Source: Bacteroidia bacterium
GTDB lineage: Bacteria > Bacteroidota > Bacteroidia > Flavobacteriales > Flavobacteriaceae
Length of the DNA stretch: 44,974 nt
Reading direction: 5' to 3'
Assembly (NCBI GenBank): GCA_030431695.1
Contig: JAUIIU010000016.1
Span: 1 to 44,974 of the forward strand
In this document: piece by piece, positions 17,369 to 25,527 of the stretch
Position numbering within the stretch: position 1 is the first letter of the stretch
Layout of the letters: each line of letters opens with the position of its first letter
Program-made: the position numbers and the translations under genes
Notes under the pieces: generated by a model
Told to the model about the DNA's origin: nothing
Database searches by the model: none
Seen by the model: only the letters and a program-made list of their open reading frames with translations

Positions 17369-18019
17369 TCAGATTTTTCCAAGTTTGTGTAATATGAACA
17401 AAAGAACAATTGGCACCGCCAGCAAGGCAACGATCCACAGGTTGGTTTGTAACAGCATTGGCACAAAGGCAATCGTTAAAACATAGCCTGCTATCGCACC
17501 ACCGAAATGGGCGTCATGTCCGATATTTCCCAGGCGGGAACGCATACCGTAGATTGAATACAACAAGTATGCCAGTCCGAAGAGCCAAGCCGGAAATCTA
17601 ACCGGGATGAAGAAAAAACCAAGTCGCATTTCCGGGTAAAGCAGAATGGCCGCGTACAATACCCCCATCACAGCCCCGCTGGCACCAACAGCGCTGTAGT
17701 GATATTCATCTTTGTGAAAATAGAACGACAAGAGGTTACCAACCACCAGGCTTGCCAGGTAGATAAGTACAAACTTGATCACCCCTACCGCCGCGATGAC
17801 TACGTCGGCGAAGAAGTAAAGCGTAAGCATATTGAACAACAGGTGTGAATAATCCACATGCAGAAAGCCCGAAGTGAACATCCGGATCTGTTCGCCTCTC
17901 CGTATTCCCGCTATGTTGAATTTATACTTTTCAAAGAAAGTAAAATCACTGAAGCCCTTCAGTGAAATCAATACGTTTGCCACAATGATCACAATTGTTG
18001 CGGGATGGATGTTCTGCAT
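17369..18019 (-). CDS. Rhomboid-family intramembrane serine protease
   Basis: The 216-residue protein has about six membrane helices. Catalytic signatures are complete: GFLHVDYSHLLFNM (H59, N63 region), the nucleophile Ser114 in VGASGAVMG and the partner His171 in GHDAHFGG. It therefore should be an active inner-membrane protease that cleaves transmembrane segments; its substrate is unknown. Start ATG at 18019 (MQNIHPATIVI). It is first in an operon with the SIMPL gene and divergent from the acyltransferase gene. Confidence 0.94.
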   Translation of the reverse strand: MQNIHPATIVIIVANVLISLKGFSDFTFFEKYKFNIAGIRRGEQIRMFTSGFLHVDYSHLLFNMLTLYFFADVVIAAVGVIKFVLIYLASLVVGNLLSFYFHKDEYHYSAVGASGAVMGVLYAAILLYPEMRLGFFFIPVRFPAWLFGLAYLLYSIYGMRSRLGNIGHDAHFGGAIAGYVLTIAFVPMLLQTNLWIVALLAVPIVLLFILHKLGKI

Positions 18020-18065
18020 ATATGTTTCTGAAATCGATTCCTACTTACAATGCAATAAATTTAGT

Positions 18066-18073
18066 TAGTTTTG
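18066..18073 (+). promoter_or_regulatory. TAnnTTTG promoter motif for the acyltransferase gene
   Basis: The bases read TAGTTTTG and end 14 nt before the ATG at 18088. This supports the later ATG over the earlier in-frame start at 17995, which would overlap the rhomboid gene. No correctly spaced TTG is visible. Confidence 0.45.
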
Positions 18074-18087
18074 CTCTAAATTTACCT

Positions 18088-18957
18088 ATGCATCAACTGG
18101 TTTATCTGATTCTGTACCCATTGCTTTGGCTAACATCACTGTTTCCGATGCGCCTGCTCTATATTAAATCGGATATTCTCGCATTTATTGTTTACCGCGT
18201 GGTAGGTTATCGTAAGAAAGTTGTTCTCTCGAACCTCGAACTTGTCTTTCCAGACAAGTCTGTAAAAGAGCGTAAAGCGATCGCCGGTAGATTCTACACC
18301 CACCTTTGTGATATCATTTTTGAAACGATCAAGAATCTCACCATTTCCGAAAAGGAGGCGAATCGAAGATTTCACTACGAGAATCTGGAAATGATCGACG
18401 AACTCTACGAGAAGCGCCGATCGGTACTATTACTCTGCGGACACTATTCCAGCTGGGAATGGAGTGGGATACTCTCTAAACACATCAATCATAAAGGCCT
18501 TGCAGTCTATAAAAAGCTTCAGAACAAAGCCATGGACAGGATCATTCGAAAGATACGCGGTCGGTTTGGAGCAGAGATCGTTTCGAACAGGAAGATCTAT
18601 GGCAAACTCTATCGCTTGTCACAGGATGATATCCCTTCGATGACCCTTATCCTTGCAGATCAAACGCCGAAACCCGGAGCATTCAAGCAGAGGGATACCT
18701 TTATGGGAATTGATGTTCCGGTGTTTACCGGTTCCGAAGAGATCGCAAAAAAGCTCGATTTCGCTTCGGTTTACCTGAAGGTTACAAAAATTAAAAGGGG
18801 TTACTACAATGCCTCGTTCGTTATGCTGGCCGAAGATCCTTCAAATTACCCGGATTATACCATAACAAGGAGATTCCTCGACGAGATCGAGCAGCAGATT
18901 GCAGATGCTCCCGAGTACTATCTCTGGTCACACAAGCGCTGGAAACTTCGCAATTAA
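18088..18957 (+). CDS. LpxL/HtrB-like lysophospholipid or lipid A acyltransferase
   Basis: Starting at ATG 18088 the protein has 289 residues (MHQLVYLILYPLLWLTSLFP), with one N-terminal membrane anchor. The acyltransferase motif H-x4-E appears as GHYSSWEW (His119, Glu124), followed by the substrate-site segment LADQTPKPGAF and by VFTGSEEIAKKL. This is the order found in LpxL/LpxM-type acyltransferases, which add secondary acyl chains to lipid A on the inner membrane's cytoplasmic face. Acceptor specificity cannot be read from sequence. The stop overlaps that of the convergent aminotransferase by 4 nt. Confidence 0.9.
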   Translation: MHQLVYLILYPLLWLTSLFPMRLLYIKSDILAFIVYRVVGYRKKVVLSNLELVFPDKSVKERKAIAGRFYTHLCDIIFETIKNLTISEKEANRRFHYENLEMIDELYEKRRSVLLLCGHYSSWEWSGILSKHINHKGLAVYKKLQNKAMDRIIRKIRGRFGAEIVSNRKIYGKLYRLSQDDIPSMTLILADQTPKPGAFKQRDTFMGIDVPVFTGSEEIAKKLDFASVYLKVTKIKRGYYNASFVMLAEDPSNYPDYTITRRFLDEIEQQIADAPEYYLWSHKRWKLRN

Positions 18958-20444
18958 AGATCGAACCAATTTGAACTCAGTGGAGAGTATGGAGTTTGTG
19001 CCTCTTTCCTGTGGGTGAATTTACCATTGTGGAATTCATAGTCCTCGGCCCACTCCGGATAATTCGCAGCTAATTCTATCAAACTATCACAAACGTAACT
19101 GATCTCCTCGTTGGAAGTTGTCGGATGTATGGAAACCCGAACCCAGCCCGGTTTCATCAAGAGGTTACCCTGTGACATCTTATAGATGATCTCGTCCGAT
19201 GCGTCATGATCTATTCCAAGTAAATAATGACCATATGTGCCTGCGCAACTGCAGCCACCGCGGGTTTGAATTCCATAGCGATCGTTCAGCATTTTTACGG
19301 CCAGGTCGTGATGCATATTACCGATCAACAGTGATATAACGCCCAGCCGCTCTTTGTGATCGCCTGCCAGTATTTTGATACGCGGTTCGCTCGACAGCCT
19401 CTTAAAAATATAGCCGAGTAACTCCTCTTCCCGTTTCAGGATATTGGGCACGCCCATTTTTTCCTTTAGTTTGATGGCCAGGGAAGTCTTGATCACCTGA
19501 AGGAAGCCCGGTGTGCCGCCATCTTCCCTTTCCTCAATATTCTCGATGTACTTATGCGTCCCCCAGGGTGTGGTCCAGTCTACCGTACCACCGCCGGGAC
19601 AATCCGGAACAAGGTTTGTATACAATTTCTTGTTGAAGATCAGCACTCCGCTGGATCCCGGGCCTCCGAGGAATTTATGTGGAGAAAGGAATATAGCATC
19701 CAGCGATTCCTTAGGATCTTCAGGATGCATATCAATATCAATATATGGAGCAGAACAGGCAAAATCCACAAAACACAGGCCGTTGTGTTCGTGCATCTTC
19801 TTGGCAATTGCATGATAAGGTGTTCGGGTGCCGGTTACATTGGAGCAACTGGTGACAGAGGCGATCCTGATCTCCCGATCCTTGTATTTCTCCAGCAATA
19901 GTTCCAGGTTTTCCATGCAGAACAACCCCTCTTCATTACACGGAATTACCTCAACTGTCGCAATGGTCTCCAGCCAGGAGGTCTGGTTGCTGTGATGTTC
20001 CATATGGGAAACAAAGACCACCGGGCGATGCTTTTCCTTTATCTCGAGCTGGTCCTTTACCTGTTCCGGTATCTTCAAACCCAGTAATCGCTGAAACTTA
20101 TTCACAGCCCCGGTCATGCCGGTTCCTGTGGTAATCAACACGTCGTCTGCATTAGCGTTTACATGGTTCTTGATGATCTCGCGAGCCTTGTGATAGGCAT
20201 GGGTCATTGCTGTGCCGGTTACCGCGGTTTCGGTATGTGTGTTGGCAACAAATGGCCCGAAGGTATCCCGCAACCTGTCTTCGATGGGTTTGTACAGGCG
20301 TCCGCTGGCCGTCCAGTCGGTGTAGACGATCTTCCTGGTGCCATATGGCGACTCAAATGTTTGATCAATCCCCAGAATATTCGCCCTGAAAGGCGCAAAA
20401 TAAGCCTCTGTTTCCCTGGACAATATTTCCTGATTTGCGAGCAT
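18954..20444 (-). CDS. Class V aminotransferase-fold PLP enzyme (cysteine desulfurase-like)
   Basis: This is a 496-residue fold-type I PLP enzyme. It has TTGTGMTGAVNK (cofactor phosphate loop), SHMEHHSNQTSW (His150/151), VDFACSAP (Asp227, pyridine-nitrogen contact) and the Schiff-base lysine in SPHKFLGGPGSSG (Lys257). The C-terminal RGGCSCAGTYGHYLLG loop occupies the place of the SufS/NifS active cysteine loop, with two cysteines, so sulfur transfer is possible. It lacks a neighbouring SufE/SufU or scaffold gene. It starts 31 nt after glmM and is likely co-transcribed. The exact substrate is undetermined. Confidence 0.88.
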   Translation of the reverse strand: MLANQEILSRETEAYFAPFRANILGIDQTFESPYGTRKIVYTDWTASGRLYKPIEDRLRDTFGPFVANTHTETAVTGTAMTHAYHKAREIIKNHVNANADDVLITTGTGMTGAVNKFQRLLGLKIPEQVKDQLEIKEKHRPVVFVSHMEHHSNQTSWLETIATVEVIPCNEEGLFCMENLELLLEKYKDREIRIASVTSCSNVTGTRTPYHAIAKKMHEHNGLCFVDFACSAPYIDIDMHPEDPKESLDAIFLSPHKFLGGPGSSGVLIFNKKLYTNLVPDCPGGGTVDWTTPWGTHKYIENIEEREDGGTPGFLQVIKTSLAIKLKEKMGVPNILKREEELLGYIFKRLSSEPRIKILAGDHKERLGVISLLIGNMHHDLAVKMLNDRYGIQTRGGCSCAGTYGHYLLGIDHDASDEIIYKMSQGNLLMKPGWVRVSIHPTTSNEEISYVCDSLIELAANYPEWAEDYEFHNGKFTHRKEAQTPYSPLSSNWFDL

Positions 20445-20475
20445 ACCGTAGCGGTTGCTATAAATTTACTAAATC

Positions 20476-21864
20476 TTACCGATTTGCGATCTCTGTTAGT
20501 TCAGCAATAAAGGCATCGGTGATCTCATCTGCTTTTTGCTGAGATTTTGCCTCTGCGTATATTCGGATGATCGGTTCTGTATTGGATTTCCTGAGATGCA
20601 CCCAATATTCGGGGAAATCGATCTTCACACCATCAATAGTATTGATCTCTTCTGAAGCGTAGCGGATCGTCATCTCTGAAAGTATGGCATCCACATCGAG
20701 TTCGGGAGTTAGTTCCACTTTTTTCTTACTGCTGAAATAGGCCGGGTACGTCTTCCGAAGTTCACTAACCGTACAATTCAATTCAGCAAGGTGACTCAGA
20801 AAAAGGGCTATACCCACAAGGCTGTCCCGACCGTAATGCAGATCAGGATAGATCACTCCGCCGTTTCCTTCACCTCCAATTACGGCATTGGTATCCTTCA
20901 TCATCCGAACGACGTTGACCTCACCCACAGCACTTGCTGTATAAGTTCCGCCGTGCTTTTCTGTCACATCACGTAAAGCACGCGATGATGACATGTTCGA
21001 TACGGTATTCCCGGGAGTTCGGCTCAGGACGTAATCGGCAACCGCCACCAGCGTATATTCCTCCCCGAACATTTCCCCGTGCTCATCGATAAATGCGAGT
21101 CGGTCCACATCCGGATCGACCACAATCCCGAAGTCGGCTTTTTCCTCCACCACTTCTTTCATGATATCACCAAGGTGTTCTTTCAATGGTTCAGGATTGT
21201 GCGGAAAATGTCCGTTGGGTTCGCAGTACAACTTCACGGGATGCACACCAAGTCGTTCCAAAAGCAACGGAACAGCTATACCTCCTGTAGAATTGACCCC
21301 GTCAACCACTACCCTGAAATTAGCTTTCCTGATGGCTTCAGTATTTACCAGTGGCAGTGCCAGGATCTCGTCAATGTGCATATCGATATACGCCTCATTC
21401 TTGGTGATATATCCCAGTTCATCCACTTCGGTAAATTCAACCTTACCCGATTCGGCTATATCCAGTATCTCCTGTCCTGCTTCAGCATTGAGAAACTCAC
21501 CATTCATATCGAGAAGTTTAAGGGCGTTCCATTGTTTCGGGTTGTGACTTGCTGTGAGGATGATTCCACCATCCGCATGTTCCAGGGTCACGGCTACCTC
21601 CACGGTAGGTGTAGTAGATAACCCCAGGTCGATCACATGAATACCCAGGCCAACCAGGGTGTTCATCACCAACTGTTGGATCATCTCACCGGAAATCCGG
21701 GCATCGCGCCCCACTACTACGCGGTAGTTCTCTTTGTTTCGCTGTTTTTTTATGTAGGTACCATAGGCCGCTGCAAAGGCCACGGCGTCTATTGGGGTTA
21801 AATTATCACCTTGCCTGCCACCAATGGTGCCTCGAATTCCTGAAATAGATTTTATTAGGGTCAT
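20476..21864 (-). CDS. glmM: Phosphoglucosamine mutase GlmM
   Basis: GlmM converts glucosamine 6-phosphate to the 1-phosphate for UDP-GlcNAc, peptidoglycan and LPS. I choose ATG 21864 (MTLIKSISGIRGTIGG), giving 462 residues; the open frame continues upstream but runs antisense through the acpH gene. Alpha-D-phosphohexomutase motifs are all present: phosphoserine loop TASHNPKQWN (Ser106), metal loop DPDVDRL (Asp250/252/254), sugar-binding GEGNGG and the phosphate loop RKSNTEPIIRIYAEA. A phosphomannomutase/phosphoglucomutase activity cannot be excluded by sequence, but the N-terminus is typical of Bacteroidota proteins annotated GlmM. Confidence 0.9.
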   Translation of the reverse strand: MTLIKSISGIRGTIGGRQGDNLTPIDAVAFAAAYGTYIKKQRNKENYRVVVGRDARISGEMIQQLVMNTLVGLGIHVIDLGLSTTPTVEVAVTLEHADGGIILTASHNPKQWNALKLLDMNGEFLNAEAGQEILDIAESGKVEFTEVDELGYITKNEAYIDMHIDEILALPLVNTEAIRKANFRVVVDGVNSTGGIAVPLLLERLGVHPVKLYCEPNGHFPHNPEPLKEHLGDIMKEVVEEKADFGIVVDPDVDRLAFIDEHGEMFGEEYTLVAVADYVLSRTPGNTVSNMSSSRALRDVTEKHGGTYTASAVGEVNVVRMMKDTNAVIGGEGNGGVIYPDLHYGRDSLVGIALFLSHLAELNCTVSELRKTYPAYFSSKKKVELTPELDVDAILSEMTIRYASEEINTIDGVKIDFPEYWVHLRKSNTEPIIRIYAEAKSQQKADEITDAFIAELTEIANR

Positions 21865-21883
21865 TCGTTCTTGAAGTTTGGCA

Positions 21884-21891
21884 CAAAGATA
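21884..21891 (-). promoter_or_regulatory. TAnnTTTG promoter motif of glmM
   Basis: The minus strand reads TATCTTTG, 19 nt before the glmM ATG at 21864. No TTG is found at the consensus distance. It supports the internal ATG as the true glmM start. Confidence 0.45.
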
Positions 21892-21936
21892 CTTTTTATA
21901 GTGCATAATCGCAGTTGGATTTTGTAAATTGTGGCG

Positions 21937-22521
21937 ATGAATTTCCTTGCGCACATCTACCTTTCCGGCAATGACGATGGCATTATCCTGGGTAACTTCT
22001 TTGCCGACAGTGTCAAAGGCAAGAAATACCTGAAATACCCTCCGGACATTCAAAAGGGAATTCTTCTGCACAGGGCTATCGACAGCTATACCGACGCCCA
22101 TCCCATTGTTCGCCTAAGTGGTAAACGACTTCGAAAGAACTACGGCCATTACAGCGGTGTTATCGTGGATATACTTTACGATCATTTCCTGGCTAAGAAC
22201 TGGGCCGAATACCACAGTACGCCCTTGGATATCTTTGTAGAAGAATTTTATGAATTGCTTCGAAATAATTTTGAACTACTACCAGGCCGGACCAAGCGTA
22301 TGATGCCTTATATGATCGCCGACAACTGGCTGCTGAGTTACGCCAGCATAGAGGGGATAAGTACTATACTCGCTCAGATGAATGTACGCACCAAGAACCG
22401 CTCCCGCATGAATTTTGCGGTGATAGAACTGGAAAAATACTACGACGAATTCGAAGAGGAATTCATGGCCTTCTTCGCCGAACTTATCGACTATTCCAAA
22501 AACAAACTGAAAGAACTATGA
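21937..22521 (+). CDS. acpH: Acyl carrier protein phosphodiesterase (AcpH, DUF479)
   Basis: AcpH removes the 4'-phosphopantetheine group from holo-ACP. Starting at ATG 21937 the protein has 194 residues, the family's usual length. It carries the HD-like features MNFLAHIYLS, GNFFADSVKG, GILLHRAIDSYTDAHP and the Asp-rich segment DILYDHFLAKNW, typical of DUF479 proteins. The stop codon overlaps the start of the gamma-glutamyltransferase gene (ATGA), so the two are co-translated, although no functional link is evident. Bacteroidota members have not all been tested biochemically, so function is by family. Confidence 0.9.
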   Translation: MNFLAHIYLSGNDDGIILGNFFADSVKGKKYLKYPPDIQKGILLHRAIDSYTDAHPIVRLSGKRLRKNYGHYSGVIVDILYDHFLAKNWAEYHSTPLDIFVEEFYELLRNNFELLPGRTKRMMPYMIADNWLLSYASIEGISTILAQMNVRTKNRSRMNFAVIELEKYYDEFEEEFMAFFAELIDYSKNKLKEL

Positions 22522-24218
22522 AACGGTACTTGTTCTATTTCCTGATTGTACTCCTGGCAGCATGTCGATCGGAACCTCAAAAATCGGTTCAACTTGTTCC
22601 GGAAAAAGGGGTGATCGCCCGGAATGCCATGGTCGTCTCTGCAAGGGAGGAAGCCTCTCGTATAGGTGTGGAGATCATGAAAAAAGGGGGTAATGCCTAC
22701 GACGCCTCGGTGGCTGTGGAACTCGCCCTTGCCGTGAGCTATCCGTACGCCGGAAACCTGGGAGGTGGAGGATTTATGGTATATCGAACACAATACGGCG
22801 AACTGGGAAGTTTCGATTTCAGGGAAAAGGCTCCTATGGCCGCCACCAGGGATATGTACTTAGATGAGAACGGTGAGTTTCAGAAAGAATTAAGCAAGAA
22901 AGGAGGGCTGGCCGTTGGGGTTCCCGGGACCATTTCCGGCATGTTTGCTATCCATGATAAACTCGGAACACTACCCATGGAGGAACTGCTTCAGCCGGTG
23001 ATCGACCTGGCAAATAACGGTTACGTTGTTACCCAAAGACAGGCAGAGCGGTTTAATAAATACAAAGATGAGTTCATTGCTGTAACCGGCGAGCCCTTTC
23101 TATATACGGGAGACATCAGAGAGGGTGATACCCTGAGGAATCCCGCATTGGCAAGAACGCTCGATCGAATTCTGGAGAACGGCCTGGCAGGTTTTTACAA
23201 AGGAAAAACGGCCGAAATCCTCGTAGATTTCATTCGCAAAAAAGGAGGGATCATTTCCCTGGAAGACCTGGATGCCTACGAAACGCAATGGCGGGAACCC
23301 TTGGTTTTTGAATACAAGGAGCTGGATATAATCTCGATGGCGCCACCATCCAGTGGCGGAATTTGCCTTGCCCAGATTCTGAAAATACTTGAACCCTACC
23401 CTATCAAGGATTACGGGCATAATTCTGTTAAGGCAATCCAATTGATCACCGAAGCCGAACGAAGGGCTTATGCCGACAGGAGCTACTACCTGGGTGACCC
23501 CGACTTTGTCGAAATTCCTGTGGATTCCTTGTTGGACGAAGCATACCTCAAGTCCAGGATGTCCGATTTCAGTTTTGAGAGAGCTACTCCTTCAGAAAAC
23601 ATTAAAACGGGCACAATAGTTACTTATGAAAGCGAAGAGACCACACATTATTCCATTGTCGATCAGTATGGAAACGCAGCCTCGGTAACCACAACGCTGA
23701 ATTCAGCTTTTGGCTCGAAATTATACGTCAAGGAGCTCGGTTTTTTTCTGAATAACGAAATGGACGATTTCAGTGCAAAACCCGGCGAACCGAATATCTA
23801 CGGGCTTATCGGTGGAGAAGCCAATGCCATAGCCCCTCAGAAACGCATGCTGAGTTCAATGACGCCGACCATAGTTGAAAAAGATGGCGAGTTGTGGATG
23901 GTTGTTGGAACACCTGGTGGAGCGACAATCATCACCTCGGTCCTGCAGGCCATTCTGAATGTGTATGAATTCGACATGAATATGCAGCAGGCTGTCAATG
24001 TACCCCGTTTTCATCACCAATGGCTGCCGGATGCCATACGTTACGAAAAAGGCCGTTTTCCCGATTCGTTAAAAACCCGACTAAATGCGTTGGGATACCC
24101 TGAAAACACAGAAGTTGATCCCATAATCGGAAAGATTGATGCTATTCTTATGTTATCGGATGGGACAATGGAAGGTGGCGCCGATCCCAGGGGAGACGAC
24201 AAGGCCGTTGGATACTAG
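22518..24218 (+). CDS. ggt: Gamma-glutamyltransferase (gamma-glutamyltranspeptidase) lipoprotein
   Basis: This is a 566-residue N-terminal-nucleophile hydrolase precursor with lipobox LLAAC (Cys16). Gamma-glutamyltranspeptidases cleave glutathione and other gamma-glutamyl compounds. The large subunit includes NAYDASVAVELALAV, GGGGFMVYR, FREKAP (Arg102 near the substrate carboxylate) and GVPGTISGM. Autocleavage is expected before Thr375 in ETTHYSIVD, leaving Thr375 as nucleophile of the small subunit, which contains SSMTPTIV and GTPGGATIITSV. All key residues are present. It is translationally coupled to acpH. A periplasmic or surface location follows from the lipobox. Confidence 0.95.
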   Translation: MKRYLFYFLIVLLAACRSEPQKSVQLVPEKGVIARNAMVVSAREEASRIGVEIMKKGGNAYDASVAVELALAVSYPYAGNLGGGGFMVYRTQYGELGSFDFREKAPMAATRDMYLDENGEFQKELSKKGGLAVGVPGTISGMFAIHDKLGTLPMEELLQPVIDLANNGYVVTQRQAERFNKYKDEFIAVTGEPFLYTGDIREGDTLRNPALARTLDRILENGLAGFYKGKTAEILVDFIRKKGGIISLEDLDAYETQWREPLVFEYKELDIISMAPPSSGGICLAQILKILEPYPIKDYGHNSVKAIQLITEAERRAYADRSYYLGDPDFVEIPVDSLLDEAYLKSRMSDFSFERATPSENIKTGTIVTYESEETTHYSIVDQYGNAASVTTTLNSAFGSKLYVKELGFFLNNEMDDFSAKPGEPNIYGLIGGEANAIAPQKRMLSSMTPTIVEKDGELWMVVGTPGGATIITSVLQAILNVYEFDMNMQQAVNVPRFHHQWLPDAIRYEKGRFPDSLKTRLNALGYPENTEVDPIIGKIDAILMLSDGTMEGGADPRGDDKAVGY

Positions 24219-24280
24219 TTGTTTGTAAGAAAAATCCTTCCGTTAATCGATATTCTGAGCATCTCATCGAATTGTAGGTA

Positions 24281-24327
24281 AATTACTACATCTTGACAAT
24301 TTATTGGCTAACTTTGATGTAGTTATT
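24281..24327. repeat. Imperfect inverted repeat enclosing promoter-like bases
   Basis: The arms AATTACTACATC (24281-24292) and GATGTAGTTATT (24316-24327) are inverted copies with 11 of 12 matches, separated by 23 nt. The interval contains TTGACA and most of TAACTTTG. A third related half-site, TGTAG at 24273-24277, could pair with CTACA at 24286-24290. The geometry fits a dimeric repressor operator. I cannot name a regulator. Confidence 0.5.
24309..24316 (+). promoter_or_regulatory. TAnnTTTG promoter motif for the four-TM protein gene
   Basis: The bases read TAACTTTG. A TTG (in TTGACA, 24293-24295) lies 13 nt upstream, closer than the usual 17-23 nt. The gene's ATG is 126 nt downstream, which would leave a leader of about 120 nt. 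The motif lies inside an inverted repeat. The remaining bases of 24219-24442 hold nothing else I can support. Confidence 0.4.
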
Positions 24328-24442
24328 AACGTTACTAATTAACATCGCAAAATACCTGGTGTTCAGGGAAATTCGTTTCCCGGGCACTTTATCATTCTTA
24401 TAGCCGAGCCCCTGCTATACTGCCCCGTTGCGATACTTATGT

Positions 24443-25456
24443 ATGAGAAAGAGATCTTTCTTCCGGGATTTGTATGCGGTTATTCCACTTGTCTTTAGCG
24501 GCCTGTTGTGTATTGCCCTGATCTTCCTATTGCGACAAAAGGTCATCTCTACTCCTGAATTCGTTCAAACCCTCACCGATTTTTCAACAACTTTTATCAG
24601 CATCAGCGGTATACTGTCCGCGATAATCATGGTATACCTGGCATGGGCTGCGATGTCCCTGAAATCCACTAAGGAAGTGATCGTGGATAAGCTGGCACAG
24701 GTTACCGAACAGATGCATTATTTCAGGAACATCATAGAGATACTGTTCCGGTCCAAGATGTGGCTGCCAGGGCTGAGGGAATATATCGATGATGAATTCG
24801 AAGGGTTGAATTTCTTCGAAGTAAAGGAATTCTACAAAGGGAAGTCGAAGCTAGCGATCGAATTCCTCCAGGAAAACCACAATTACCAGGACACGGAAAA
24901 TCTCTACCTCGAAATGAAATCACTGCTAATGACGAGTCCGAAGGACAAAAAGATCCCGGAGAACATAGTCTATCCGAAGGTCTACGACCAGGACATCGTT
25001 CAAAAGTGGCTGGAGCATAAATGCGGGTCCGGGTTGTGGTACTACTTCGGATATAAATACGGGATTTTCAAAGAGGCACTGGACTACAACGCTGTATTCG
25101 AAAGACACCAGGAAAAAGTTATGACCCTGGCCAATTCAATCGACAGTGAACATTTTGAAGACTCCTCCTTCAACGAGGTTTTCTTCTCCAAACTGGGTGA
25201 ATACATGACCAAGGAGGTCATCCCTAAACTCTTCCAGTTCCAGGATAGATCGAACCGAAACGTCCCGGGCATGATGAGATACCTCTACCTGATCTTCCTG
25301 TTACTAGTTCTTTTCGGACTATTATTGCCCATTGTTGTCATGCTCTTCGAACTGCCGATTATTGCACTTATCGGGAGCTACGCCCTTGTCATCAGTATCA
25401 TCTTCTTTATCGCCACCACCTTCTACCAGTTTATCTTCAGGGATGTCAATAATTAA
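24443..25456 (+). CDS. Membrane protein of unknown function with about four TM segments
   Basis: The preferred start is ATG 24443 (MRKRSFFRDLYAVIPLVFSG); an in-frame TTG at 24428 is less likely. The 337-residue product has two N-terminal hydrophobic segments (about residues 12-29 and 45-70), a soluble region of about 200 residues rich in Glu, Lys and aromatic residues, and two C-terminal hydrophobic segments (about 272-330). The middle holds no motif I recognise. The hairpin-soluble-hairpin layout is seen in putative sensors or phage-response proteins, but I have no direct support for such a role. It stands alone between ggt and uvrA, with a long leader and an operator-like repeat. Confidence 0.75.
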   Translation: MRKRSFFRDLYAVIPLVFSGLLCIALIFLLRQKVISTPEFVQTLTDFSTTFISISGILSAIIMVYLAWAAMSLKSTKEVIVDKLAQVTEQMHYFRNIIEILFRSKMWLPGLREYIDDEFEGLNFFEVKEFYKGKSKLAIEFLQENHNYQDTENLYLEMKSLLMTSPKDKKIPENIVYPKVYDQDIVQKWLEHKCGSGLWYYFGYKYGIFKEALDYNAVFERHQEKVMTLANSIDSEHFEDSSFNEVFFSKLGEYMTKEVIPKLFQFQDRSNRNVPGMMRYLYLIFLLLVLFGLLLPIVVMLFELPIIALIGSYALVISIIFFIATTFYQFIFRDVNN

Positions 25457-25513
25457 TCCCTGCAATTCAATTTATTGATCCACCAGATACTTCAGATTTC
25501 CGTTCTATTTGAG

Positions 25514-25521
25514 TACTTTTG
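25514..25521 (+). promoter_or_regulatory. TAnnTTTG promoter motif 6 nt upstream of uvrA
   Basis: The bases read TACTTTTG and end 6 nt before the uvrA ATG at 25528. If used, transcription would begin at or next to the start codon. No TTG at the consensus spacing is visible. Confidence 0.4.
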
Positions 25522-25527
25522 CAAATT

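Noticed and set aside
17358-17438. Upstream extension of the SIMPL protein frame
   Set aside because: It overlaps the rhomboid gene and would hide the signal peptide that begins at ATG 17357.
17995-18087. Upstream extension of the acyltransferase frame
   Set aside because: It overlaps the rhomboid start and has no acyltransferase similarity. A TAnnTTTG motif lies inside it, before the better ATG at 18088.
21865-22101. N-terminal extension of the GlmM frame to 22101
   Set aside because: It runs antisense through the well-supported ACP phosphodiesterase gene, and the family's conserved N-terminus and the promoter motif both point to ATG 21864.
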